Shown here: piece after piece, positions 38,401 through 46,452 of the stretch
Numbering within the stretch: the first letter of the stretch is position 1
How the letters are laid out: each line of letters starts with the position of its first letter
Source: Gehongia tenuis
GTDB taxonomy: Bacteria; Bacillota; Clostridia; Christensenellales; NSJ-53
Direction: 5' to 3'
Length of the DNA: 64,000 nucleotides
Assembly: GCF_014384795.1 (NCBI RefSeq)
Contig: NZ_JACRSR010000001.1
Location: 682,001-746,000, forward strand
The notes under the pieces: model-generated
Seen by the model: only the letters and a program-made list of their open reading frames with translations
Database searches by the model: none
What the model was told of the DNA's origin: nothing
Translations under genes and position numbers: made by a program

Positions 38401-41400
38401 AAAGCCCAAGGAGCGGCGGATACTTGACGCCTCGGACAGACAGTACATCGTGCGGCTTGCCCGGCTCAACTGGGCCTATTTTGAGGAGCAGGTGACGAAG
38501 GACCGCTTCTTCCTGCCGCCGGACAATGTACAGCTTGAACCCTATCGGGGTGCGGCCCTGCGCACGTCGCCCACCAACATCGGGTTCTATCTGATGGCCT
38601 GTCTTTCCGCCCATGACCTTGGCTTTATCAGCTATGGCGAGATGGTGGACCGGCTGGAGAAAACGGTGGCCGTGGTGGAGAGCCTGACCAAATGGCAGGG
38701 CCATCTCTACAACTGGTATGATCTGACGAATCTTGAAGTTCTGGTGCCCAAATACGTCTCCACCGTGGACAGCGGCAATTTGGCAGGGTATCTCATCATT
38801 GTGGCCGAGGGCGTCCGAAAGGGTCTTGAAAAGCCCTGGCTGGACGGATTCAAGGGGGACTACTGGCAGTCCGGTGCAAAGGATATGGGCGATTTGTTCC
38901 ATAGGAGCGAGGCCAAATTGGATCGTTTGGGGGCCGCATCCCTCGCCGCTTGGAAGTCCTCCACGGCGGCGGTTTTCCCGGTCATGGCCTATGACGCCGT
39001 GCCCGCAGGTCTGGACGCCGCCCTTCGGGAATCCCTGGAGAGCGTTTTGAAGCCCGTGCGGGAGGCTAAAAGCGTGACGTCGCTTCACGGAGCTCTGACA
39101 GCGGCGCTGCCAAGGCTGGATCAGCTGCGCCCCGGGGATGACGGCGGCTATGCGGCCCAGCTTCGATCGGCGCTGCTGGGCAGCCTCGAAGCCGCCGAAG
39201 CCCTGGAAAGGAAGGCCGGACGCTTGGCCAGCCGCATGGAAGCCCTAGTGGAGGCCATGAATTTCTCCGCTTTGTACGATCCGGCCATGGATCTCATGCG
39301 GATCGGCTACGATGTGGAAAATGAGCTGGAGAGTCCGTCCCACTATGATTTTTTGGCTTCCGAGGCCAGGCAGACCAGTCTTGTGGCCATCGCCAAGGGG
39401 GATGTTCCCGCCAAGCACTGGCGGAACCTCGGCCGGCCCACCGAGCGGATCCATGGCAGGGACACCTTCCTGTCCTGGAGCGGCACCATGTTTGAATACC
39501 TGATGCCCCTGCTTATTTTTGGGGACAAGCCCCATACGGCCATGCACGGGACCTATGCCGGCCTTATGGCGGCCCAAATCGCCTATGGCAGGGAAAGGAA
39601 TATTCCCTGGGGCGTTTCCGAATCGGGCTACTATGCCTTTGATCTTGCCCTCAACTATCAGTACCGGGCCTTCGGCGTGCCCAGGGTGAGCCTTCGCATG
39701 GCGCTGCCGCCGGATGTGGTGACGGCGCCCTATGCCGCCCAGATGGCGCTGATGGTGGACCCGGAAGAGGCCCTGCGCGACCTGAAACATTTTGAAAAGG
39801 CAGGCGCCTTCGGGCGGTACGGCTTCTACGAGGCTGTGGACTTTACCGCGGAACGGCTGGAGGACCAGCGGCCCAAGGTGGTCAAAAGCTTTATGGTGCA
39901 CCATCTGGGCATGGCGCTGGTTGCCATGGACAATGTGCTCATGGATGGCATCCATCAAAAGCGCACCGATGCGGTGCTCATGCTGAAGGCGGTGGAGGAC
40001 CTCTGGCTGGAGAAGCCGGCCAGCGTGCTCCTGCGCAAAAAGCCGGAGACGGTCAAGGTTGCCCAGCAGCCCCGGCGCCGGCCCAAACCCTTTGCCAGCC
40101 GCCACGTGCGCCAGCCTGGAGAGGATACGCTTCATTTCCTGAGCAACGGCAGCTACGATTTGATGGTAAGCGCGAAGGGGCTGGGTTATGCCCGCTGGCA
40201 GGATTACGCCATAGGACGCTGGCGCAAGGACCGGGTGCTGGAGCGCTACGGCCAGAGAATCGTCTTTCGCAATCTCAAAAACGGAGAAACCTTCTCCACG
40301 GCTTATCAGCCGGCGCTGGACCGGCCCGACCGCTATCAGGCAGCCTTTGAGCCGGAGCGGGCGGTTTTTCTCAGGAAGGACGGCCGCTTCACCACCAAAA
40401 TGGAGTCGTGGGTTTCCCCGGAACATGACGTGGAGATTCGAAGGGTCACACTGGAGAATGGATCGCTCATTGAGGCCGAGTTTGAAATCACCGGCTTTTT
40501 TGAGCTTGCCCTTTCCCGGCAGGCGGACGATGAAGCCCATATGGCCTTCCAAAACCTCTTTGTAACCACAAAAAGTGTGCCGGAGCTGGACGCTCTCATT
40601 GCGGGACGGCGAACCCGTGAGGGTGAGGTGGCTCCCCTTTGCGTGGGCTACGGGATCTATGGCGACTTTGAAGGGGAGATGACCTTTGAAACCGACCGGG
40701 CGAAATTTTATGGGCGAAGCTATTCGGAAGGATACCCCGAAGGCATTTATCGGGAGCTGGAGCGAACCGAAGGCGCGGTGCTGGATCCGGTCATGGCTAT
40801 TCGGCGAAAGCTTGTGGTGAACAAGGGCGAAAAGAAGACCTTCTGCTGCATCACCGCCGCCGCCAAAACCCGGGAGGAGACGGTGGCACTGCTGAAGGAG
40901 TACCGAAACATCCAGGCCGTGGAACGCTCCCTTGAACTGGCCCGGGTCCACGCCCGGGTGCAGGCGGAGCACCTCAAAATGCAGCCGAAGGATGCGGCCC
41001 TGTTTCAAAAGCTGGCGTCCTGGCTTGTGCTGGGCTACCCGAAAGGTGAAAAATCTCTGACGCAAAGGGCGCTGTGGGCTCACGGCATCTCCGGCGATCT
41101 GCCCATTGTACTGGCCACCATCGACGCCATAGATCAGCTTCCCGGTGCCGAACGGCTCCTCAAGGCTCATGGCTATCTTCGGATGAAGGGCGTAAAGGTG
41201 GATCTGGTGTTCCTGAACCGGTACGGCAACGACTACCTGCAGCCCCTGCAGGAAAAGCTTGTCGATCTCGTGCGGGCGAGTCATGCTCGTGGGGACGACG
41301 ATGGACCGGGCGGCGTTCATATCCTGAAGGCCCAGGAGCTTTCGGAAGGGGAAGGGGAACGCCTTGCAGCTACGGCGAATCTGACGGTGAGCTGCGGCGA

Positions 41401-43879
41401 GGATTTCGAGCCCCTGCTGCTCCCGGAGCCTTCCGGCTATCAGCCGGAATTCGTGAAGAAAAGGCCTTCTCCCTGGCGGGATGAACGGGTTCAGGTTCAA
41501 GAAAAACTGCTCTTTTACAACGGCACCGGCGGGTTTACCGAGGGCGGCCGGGAATACGTGATGAATTTTCTGGACGGCGCGCCCACACCGCTACCATTCG
41601 CCAATGTGATGGCTGGGGAAAGCTTTGGCACGCTGGTGACGGAAAGCGGCGGCGGCTACACCTTCAATATCAACAGCCGGGAGAACAAACTCACGCCCTG
41701 GAGCAACGACGCCGTGCTCGATCCCTTGGGGGAGATGCTCCTCGTGCGGGACAACGAAACCGGCGAGGTCTTTTCCCTCACGCCCCGGCCGGCGGGACGA
41801 AAGGTGGCGGTTCGCCACGGTCAGGGCTACACCGTCTTTGAATCGCGGCCCCAGGGCATTCAAGCGGCGCTCACGGAATTTGTGGATACGGAGGCGCCAG
41901 TCAAGACCTACCGGGTGGAGCTCACCAACCTGACCGATTCCCGGCGCAGTCTCACCCTTTTCTTCTATGCCGAATGGGTGCTGGGCGTGACCCGGGACGC
42001 CATGGCACTGCATGGGATTACGGGCCATGAGGAGGATTTTCTTTGGGCGAAAAATCCCTATAGCGACGATTTCAGCGGACTTGTCGCCTATGCGGCATGC
42101 CTTGAAGGCATGGACGATTTTACCTGCCACCGTCCGGATTTCTGGGTGGGGGATGAGGTGAGCGGCGTGCCTGGAGGCGCTTGGGCCCTGACGCTATCCC
42201 AAAGGTGCGGTACGGCCACGGACCCGGCGGCTGTGATGGCGGTGAAAGTGGAGCTGGAGCCGGGAGAAAGCCTGGAACGCTCCTTTGTTCTGGGCGAAGA
42301 GCAGGATCTTGACGCCATACGTACTCGCCTTGCCGCCTTAAAGGCCGAGAAGACAAAGAGTAGGCTGGACAGAGTGAAGACTTTTTGGGATAGACGGCTT
42401 GGGACCGTTTCAGTGTCAAGTCCCGATCCCGCTTTCGATATCGTCATGAACCGCTGGATGCTTTACCAGACCCTTTCCGCCAGAGTGCTTGCCCGCACCG
42501 GTTTTTATCAGGCGGGCGGCGCCTATGGTTTTCGGGATCAGCTTCAGGACGGCTTGGCCCTTTTGTACGCCGAACCCGAACGGACCCGGAAGCTGATCGT
42601 GGAATTTGCGGGCCACCAGTTCGAGGACGGCGATGTACAGCACTGGTGGCATCCGCCAAGGCGGGGCGTACGGACCAAGATCAGCGACGACCTGCTGTTT
42701 CTCGCCTATGTGACGCTGGAATATATCGAGGTTACCGAGGACTGGACGATTCTGGAGGAGAAAGCGCCCTACCTCAAGGGTCTGCCCATTCCGCCGGGCA
42801 AGGAGGATGTGTATGCGAACTTTGAGCTGAGCGGCACGGAGGGAGACATTTACGATCACATCTGCCGGGCCGTGGAACGCTCGGCCTCCCGACTGGGCGA
42901 TCACGGATTGCCACTCATGGGCAGCGGCGACTGGAATGACGCCATGAACCGAATCGGTATCGAGGGTAAGGGTGAATCGGTGTGGCTGGGATGGTTTTTG
43001 CTTCATATTCTCCGCAGAATGCCGGAGCTGGCGCGAAAGCGGGGGGATTTGGTTCGCTCCGCGCTCTTTGAGCGGCAGGCAGGCGCCCTTTTGACAAGTC
43101 TTGAGAAGGCGGGCTGGGACGGCGATTGGTACCGCAGGGCTTACATGGACGACGGAACGCCCATTGGATCGGCAAAAAGCCAGGAAGGCAGGATCGACTG
43201 CATCTCCCAAAGCTGGGCGGTTCTTGCCGGCGGTGACCGTACCCGAAGCGAAGAAGCCATGGATGCGGCGCTGACACAGCTCTGGGATCGGGAAGCGGGT
43301 GTGATGCGTCTGCTCGCGCCGGCCTTCGACCGCTGGGAGAAGAATCCGGGTTATATCAAGGGCTATGTATCCGGCGTCCGGGAGAACGGCGGCCAATACA
43401 CCCATGGCGCGGCCTGGACCATACTGGCCCTGACCCGGCTTGGACGATGCGGGGAAGCTTATGAGATTTTCTCCAAAATCAATCCCGTCGCCCGCACGGA
43501 CAGCCGGGAGAAGCTTCTGGTTTACAAAGGCGAGCCCTATGCCTATGCGGCGGACGTTTATTACGCCAAGGACCATGTGGGCCGGGCGGGCTGGACCTGG
43601 TACACGGGCAGTGCAGCCTGGATGTACAAGGTGGCGCTGGAGGGCATTCTAGGATTCACCAAGCGGGGAGAGAAGCTCTTTATGGAACCCTGTCTGCCGC
43701 CCACGTGGCCGGGCTTCCATCTGGTCTACCGCTATGGCGGGGCAATCTATGAGATCGAGGTGACCCGGGGCGAGAAACGGGAGATCTATTTGGATGGCGC
43801 ACTGGCTAAGTCCCACATTCCTCTTGTCGATGACGGCAGGGTACACAGCGTCAAGGTATTGCTGGAATTGAAGAAATAG
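35477..43879 (+). CDS. cgs: Cyclic beta-1,2-glucan synthase-like protein (GT84 + glycoamylase-like/GH189 + GH94)
   Basis: About 2,800 residues, near the length of Brucella Cgs/NdvB. Order: one N-terminal membrane helix (about 13-33), a helical region, then membrane helices (about 415-470). The GT84 glycosyltransferase core has ITLDADTRL (Asp628/Asp630) and RWIRGDWQLLPWL (about 775-787). Further membrane helices lie at about 818-860 and 920-975. A glycoamylase-like domain follows (about 984-1530; GRPTERIHGRDTFLSWSG, NIPWGVSESGYYAFDLALNY). The C-terminal GH94 phosphorylase part has FYQAGGAYGFRDQLQDGLAL and GSGDWNDAMN with the candidate acid Asp2485. In known synthases GT84 extends, the middle domain cyclises and GH94 trims the chain. 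Predicted to make cyclic beta-1,2-glucan at the membrane. ATG 35513 is an alternative start. Confidence 0.88.
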   Translation: MNEKKVWERSKNMFLIYAALAVILVGAAVYGILNLRRSGEGAERLSPAGLDGEEGAAWLAGQPEVKNRIFYRRDPLHLAGLSRAMPELYREAAGRLGSDNAGALSWYVDHYPFLRQTLLRLEKALTTKSVGGLPAFSAGPLKNVPRCYAIVRTALELHQLKLSAEDLAEAAQTYERHKPLALRELWMLPEMAQALLLQAAVRLAQESLEEEKNGQKCMELFEKSLEGDGERALKALLERCGQQNKLTDELIAKVYERLVQYKNPKLLKLLDGAIADREEDLEHIVQSVQEARVKKAILMANAVKSLHHWQQVQWAVHFEEISSVHRLFMGDPAGVYGRMSFDSRQRLLGRLESIAGNDEMAAAEGALELAKAGETLQQRHVGYYLMVEEGLEKLYGKLDKAGKGKRRRLGLVLKRVLYFVMIWVPSLGFSALAAAGCWPAAGFWAVAVGLLAILPLSDLFAALAGAIMGKAVRSTALLKMDYTKNFGDFTAVVAIPALIPSVDAAKKLVQQLELAFHASRDENMRYVLLGDFADEPKPVLEGDEEILEAAKAGIAALNHRWARGGDQFFLLHRPRTLSATQRRYMGKERKRGALASLNRFILGEEEAFLATEGSLTRIRGAKYVITLDADTRLMKDEAKRMLAAMAYPLNWPVFNEEGTRVVQGYGLMQPRVELSVAEADRSRFAYLFGGDPGFDPYAFTASDVYQDLFGEGIFTGKGVYDVKAFTTVLEGRLPREWVLSHDLLEGSYARCALLGDVALMDGFPKSYLAYAKRSERWIRGDWQLLPWLTGRVRDEAGDKKKNPLGRLARYKMFDNLRRSLVPILSAGLIAMGIGFGRPLLAVLALLPMLIHPLLGLAQGLYDWAANRGVRPAAVGKGFVRALLEIMLLGDSAVNSLLAILRALKHMAGKHKLLEWTPAAQAEHHGVGVGAYVLAMAPSMALGAGFALWGIFAGAYWAAAALAFTAAPFVMAALSAKPKERRILDASDRQYIVRLARLNWAYFEEQVTKDRFFLPPDNVQLEPYRGAALRTSPTNIGFYLMACLSAHDLGFISYGEMVDRLEKTVAVVESLTKWQGHLYNWYDLTNLEVLVPKYVSTVDSGNLAGYLIIVAEGVRKGLEKPWLDGFKGDYWQSGAKDMGDLFHRSEAKLDRLGAASLAAWKSSTAAVFPVMAYDAVPAGLDAALRESLESVLKPVREAKSVTSLHGALTAALPRLDQLRPGDDGGYAAQLRSALLGSLEAAEALERKAGRLASRMEALVEAMNFSALYDPAMDLMRIGYDVENELESPSHYDFLASEARQTSLVAIAKGDVPAKHWRNLGRPTERIHGRDTFLSWSGTMFEYLMPLLIFGDKPHTAMHGTYAGLMAAQIAYGRERNIPWGVSESGYYAFDLALNYQYRAFGVPRVSLRMALPPDVVTAPYAAQMALMVDPEEALRDLKHFEKAGAFGRYGFYEAVDFTAERLEDQRPKVVKSFMVHHLGMALVAMDNVLMDGIHQKRTDAVLMLKAVEDLWLEKPASVLLRKKPETVKVAQQPRRRPKPFASRHVRQPGEDTLHFLSNGSYDLMVSAKGLGYARWQDYAIGRWRKDRVLERYGQRIVFRNLKNGETFSTAYQPALDRPDRYQAAFEPERAVFLRKDGRFTTKMESWVSPEHDVEIRRVTLENGSLIEAEFEITGFFELALSRQADDEAHMAFQNLFVTTKSVPELDALIAGRRTREGEVAPLCVGYGIYGDFEGEMTFETDRAKFYGRSYSEGYPEGIYRELERTEGAVLDPVMAIRRKLVVNKGEKKTFCCITAAAKTREETVALLKEYRNIQAVERSLELARVHARVQAEHLKMQPKDAALFQKLASWLVLGYPKGEKSLTQRALWAHGISGDLPIVLATIDAIDQLPGAERLLKAHGYLRMKGVKVDLVFLNRYGNDYLQPLQEKLVDLVRASHARGDDDGPGGVHILKAQELSEGEGERLAATANLTVSCGEDFEPLLLPEPSGYQPEFVKKRPSPWRDERVQVQEKLLFYNGTGGFTEGGREYVMNFLDGAPTPLPFANVMAGESFGTLVTESGGGYTFNINSRENKLTPWSNDAVLDPLGEMLLVRDNETGEVFSLTPRPAGRKVAVRHGQGYTVFESRPQGIQAALTEFVDTEAPVKTYRVELTNLTDSRRSLTLFFYAEWVLGVTRDAMALHGITGHEEDFLWAKNPYSDDFSGLVAYAACLEGMDDFTCHRPDFWVGDEVSGVPGGAWALTLSQRCGTATDPAAVMAVKVELEPGESLERSFVLGEEQDLDAIRTRLAALKAEKTKSRLDRVKTFWDRRLGTVSVSSPDPAFDIVMNRWMLYQTLSARVLARTGFYQAGGAYGFRDQLQDGLALLYAEPERTRKLIVEFAGHQFEDGDVQHWWHPPRRGVRTKISDDLLFLAYVTLEYIEVTEDWTILEEKAPYLKGLPIPPGKEDVYANFELSGTEGDIYDHICRAVERSASRLGDHGLPLMGSGDWNDAMNRIGIEGKGESVWLGWFLLHILRRMPELARKRGDLVRSALFERQAGALLTSLEKAGWDGDWYRRAYMDDGTPIGSAKSQEGRIDCISQSWAVLAGGDRTRSEEAMDAALTQLWDREAGVMRLLAPAFDRWEKNPGYIKGYVSGVRENGGQYTHGAAWTILALTRLGRCGEAYEIFSKINPVARTDSREKLLVYKGEPYAYAADVYYAKDHVGRAGWTWYTGSAAWMYKVALEGILGFTKRGEKLFMEPCLPPTWPGFHLVYRYGGAIYEIEVTRGEKREIYLDGALAKSHIPLVDDGRVHSVKVLLELKK

Positions 43880-43909
43880 GCTACACTGGGAAGGAACGAA
43901 GGTGAAAAC

Positions 43910-45775
43910 ATGCAGTTTCTTCCCGTAAATCGACAGGATCTGGAGGCGCGGGGGATCGATCAGCCCGACTTTGTGATGGTTTCCGGCGACGCCTATGTGG
44001 ACCATCCCAGTTTTGGGCCGGTGATCATCGCCCGCTGGCTGGAGCACCATGGCTATTCGGTGGGCATTATTCCCCAGCCGGACTGGCGCTCCACAGCGGA
44101 TATCGAAAAATTGGGCCGGCCCCGGCTGGCCTTTTTGGTGTGCGCGGGAAACGTAGATTCCATGGTGAATCACTACACCGCTCTCAAAAGGAGGCGTCAT
44201 GACGACGCCTATTCGCCGGGCGGCAGAAGCGGCATGCGGCCCGACCGGGCCACGCTGGTCTACTGCAATTTGATCCGGCAGGCCTTTGAGGGTGTACCCA
44301 TCATCATTGGCGGCATCGAGGCGAGCCTGAGACGGCTAGCCCATTACGATTATTGGGACGACAGGGTGAGGCGGTCCATCCTCCTGGACAGCCGGGCGGA
44401 CCTTCTCATCTACGGCATGGGAGAGCGGCCCAGTGTGGAGATTGCCGACGCCCTCAGTGCGGGTATCCCCGTTTCCGAAATCACCTATGTGAACGGCACC
44501 TGTTTTAAAGCGTCCAATCTGGAAGATGTGGTGGATTTTGTGGAGATCCCCTCTTTTGAAGCGGCGGCTCGGGACAAGAAGAGCTATGCCCGCGCCTTCA
44601 TGGTCCAGCAGGAGAACCAAAACGCTATGAACGGGAAAAGGCTTGCCCAGCGCCACGGCCCGGGCTATGTGGTGCAGAATCCACCGGCCCAGCCTTTGGA
44701 TCAGGAAACGCTGGACGCGGTGTACGACCTGCCCTACATGCGGGCGGCCCATCCCATGTATGAGGAGCCTATTCCCGCCTTTTCCGAGGTGGCCTTTTCC
44801 ATTACCAGCAACCGGGGCTGCTTTGGCAGCTGCTCCTTTTGCGCTTTGGGCTTCCACCAGGGGCGGATCATCCAGGCCAGGAGCCACGAGTCCATTCTGC
44901 GGGAGGCGGAACTTTTGACCCGCCAGCAGGATTTCAAGGGTTATATCCATGACGTGGGCGGCCCCACGGCGGATTTTCGATTTCCCGCCTGTGACGATCA
45001 GCTGGAGCGGGGGCCTTGTCCGGGCCGGCAATGTCTTTTCCCCAGGCCCTGCGGAAAGCTTCGGGTGGACCATGGGGATTATCTAGCCCTTTTGCGAAAG
45101 CTGAGGCGCGTCCCCGGCGTGAAGAAGGTCTTCGTGAGAAGCGGACTCAGATATGATTACATTGTGCTGGATAAGGATCCCACTTTTCTCAAAGAGCTTG
45201 TGGCCCATCATGTGAGCGGTCAGCTCAAGGTGGCACCGGAACACGTATCGGAAAGGGTGCTCCGGCTGATGGGCAAGCCTGGCCATGACGTTTATTCCGC
45301 CTTCAAGCGCCGCTACAGTCAGGCCAATCGAGAGCTCCATAAAAAGCAGTATCTCGTACCCTATTACATCAGCAGTCATCCCGGTTCCACTTTGGAGGAT
45401 GCGGTTCAGCTGGCGGAAACGATCCGAAACGAGGGCGTGGTTCCCGAGCAGGTGCAGGATTTTTATCCGACGCCGGGCACCCTGTCCACCTGCATGTATT
45501 TTACGGGCATGGATCCAAGAACGGGCCGGCCGGTCCATGTGCCGAAGGGCCGGGAAAAGGAATTGCAGCGGGCCCTTTTGCAGTACTCCCATCCCAAAAA
45601 CCGGGCCATGGTGGTGGAGGCCCTGCAGCTGTGCGGCAGAGAGGACCTGATCGGGTTTGATAAAAAGTGCTTGGTGCGGCCGCTGGAGGGCCGGCCGGCA
45701 AATCGAGGCCATGGGAAGGGCGGCACAGGCCGGAATGGGCCAAGGCCCGCTCCCAAGGGGAGGCGTAAGAGGTGA
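43910..45775 (+). CDS. YgiQ-family radical SAM protein
   Basis: A 621-residue UPF0313/YgiQ protein. It has an N-terminal B12-binding-like region (VMVSGDAYVDHPSFGPVIIA; IGGIEASLRRLAHYDYWDD) and a radical SAM core with CFGSCSFCALGFHQGR holding the CxxxCxxC motif. Its reaction is unknown despite wide distribution. ATG 43910 follows GGAACGAAGGTG and lies 30 bases after the glucan synthase stop, so it may be in that transcript. It overlaps glpP through GTGA. The C-terminal tail is Gly/Arg/Lys-rich and may contact nucleic acid. Confidence 0.9.
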   Translation: MQFLPVNRQDLEARGIDQPDFVMVSGDAYVDHPSFGPVIIARWLEHHGYSVGIIPQPDWRSTADIEKLGRPRLAFLVCAGNVDSMVNHYTALKRRRHDDAYSPGGRSGMRPDRATLVYCNLIRQAFEGVPIIIGGIEASLRRLAHYDYWDDRVRRSILLDSRADLLIYGMGERPSVEIADALSAGIPVSEITYVNGTCFKASNLEDVVDFVEIPSFEAAARDKKSYARAFMVQQENQNAMNGKRLAQRHGPGYVVQNPPAQPLDQETLDAVYDLPYMRAAHPMYEEPIPAFSEVAFSITSNRGCFGSCSFCALGFHQGRIIQARSHESILREAELLTRQQDFKGYIHDVGGPTADFRFPACDDQLERGPCPGRQCLFPRPCGKLRVDHGDYLALLRKLRRVPGVKKVFVRSGLRYDYIVLDKDPTFLKELVAHHVSGQLKVAPEHVSERVLRLMGKPGHDVYSAFKRRYSQANRELHKKQYLVPYYISSHPGSTLEDAVQLAETIRNEGVVPEQVQDFYPTPGTLSTCMYFTGMDPRTGRPVHVPKGREKELQRALLQYSHPKNRAMVVEALQLCGREDLIGFDKKCLVRPLEGRPANRGHGKGGTGRNGPRPAPKGRRKR

Positions 45776-46326
45776 CGAAGTTTGACAGGCCGGTGGTGGC
45801 CGCGGTGAAGGATTTGGCGGCGGCCGGGCGCGCCGCCGCATCGCCCGTGCGGACGGTCTTCATCCTGGACGGCAACATTTTGACGCTGCCGGACATGGTG
45901 GGGGTTTTGCAGCGGGGCGGCAAGGAAGTTTTCATTCATATGGACCTGGTGGGCGGCATCGGCAGGGATGAGGCGGGCGTGCGCTACGTTGCCCGCATCT
46001 TGAAGCCGAGAGGGATTTTGACCACCCGCTCGTCTTTGGTCAAATGCGCCCTGGACGCGGGACTTGTTGCGGTGCAGCGCATCTTTCTTGTGGATTCGGC
46101 GTCCCTCAAAAGCGGAATCAAGCAGGTGAGCGCCGCAAAGCCCCATCTGGTGGAGGTCATGCCAGGATTGGTGCCAAGGGCGATTTCCGCGCTCAGCCGG
46201 GAGCTGGCTCAGCCCATCATTGCCGGCGGGATGATCGAGACGCTGGAGGATGCCGCGGCAGCGCTGAGGGCAGGAGCCAGGGCCATTTCCACCACCAGTG
46301 AAACCCTTTGGTGCTCGAAAATTTGA
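45772..46326 (+). CDS. glpP: Glycerol-3-phosphate-responsive antiterminator GlpP
   Basis: A 184-residue GlpP-family RNA-binding antiterminator: FILDGNILTLPDMV, VFIHMDLVGGIGRDE, KPRGILTTRSSLVKCALDAG, VEVMPGLVPRAI and PIIAGGMIETLEDA. In Bacillus, GlpP with bound glycerol 3-phosphate lets polymerase pass a leader terminator ahead of glp genes. Exactly such a terminator follows here, before the G3P oxidation operon. The start is GTG 45772 overlapping the YgiQ stop, with AGGGGAGGCG upstream. Confidence 0.93.
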   Translation: MTKFDRPVVAAVKDLAAAGRAAASPVRTVFILDGNILTLPDMVGVLQRGGKEVFIHMDLVGGIGRDEAGVRYVARILKPRGILTTRSSLVKCALDAGLVAVQRIFLVDSASLKSGIKQVSAAKPHLVEVMPGLVPRAISALSRELAQPIIAGGMIETLEDAAAALRAGARAISTTSETLWCSKI

Positions 46327-46351
46327 CAATCCTCTTCATTCGTGATTTAAT
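46323..46351 (+). promoter_or_regulatory. Sigma-A promoter of the glp operon
   Basis: TTGACA at 46323-46328 overlaps the glpP stop codon. A 17-base spacer leads to TTTAAT at 46346-46351, with TG one base upstream (extended -10). Confidence 0.85.
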
Positions 46352-46383
46352 GATTCTGTAAGTTCGTGTGGCGGAGTATGGAG

Positions 46384-46428
46384 AGCCGCGCAGAAAAGGC
46401 CGGAAGGCTTTTTGTGCGTGGCTTTTTT
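46384..46428 (+). terminator. Leader terminator of the glp operon, predicted GlpP target
   Basis: An 18-base arm (46384-46401) pairs with 46406-46423 with a single mismatch and two G-U pairs, capped by a GGAA loop and followed by a T run to 46428. It lies between the promoter and the glpA ribosome site, so transcription should stop unless GlpP acts. Confidence 0.88.
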
Positions 46429-46452
46429 GTATGGAAAAAGGGAGGCGGAAAG

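Noticed and set aside
39245..41500. A 751-codon open frame on the minus strand inside the glucan synthase gene
   Set aside because: It lies wholly opposite a clearly recognised coding region and has no ribosome site or family motif. Long antisense frames are expected where third codon positions are GC-rich.
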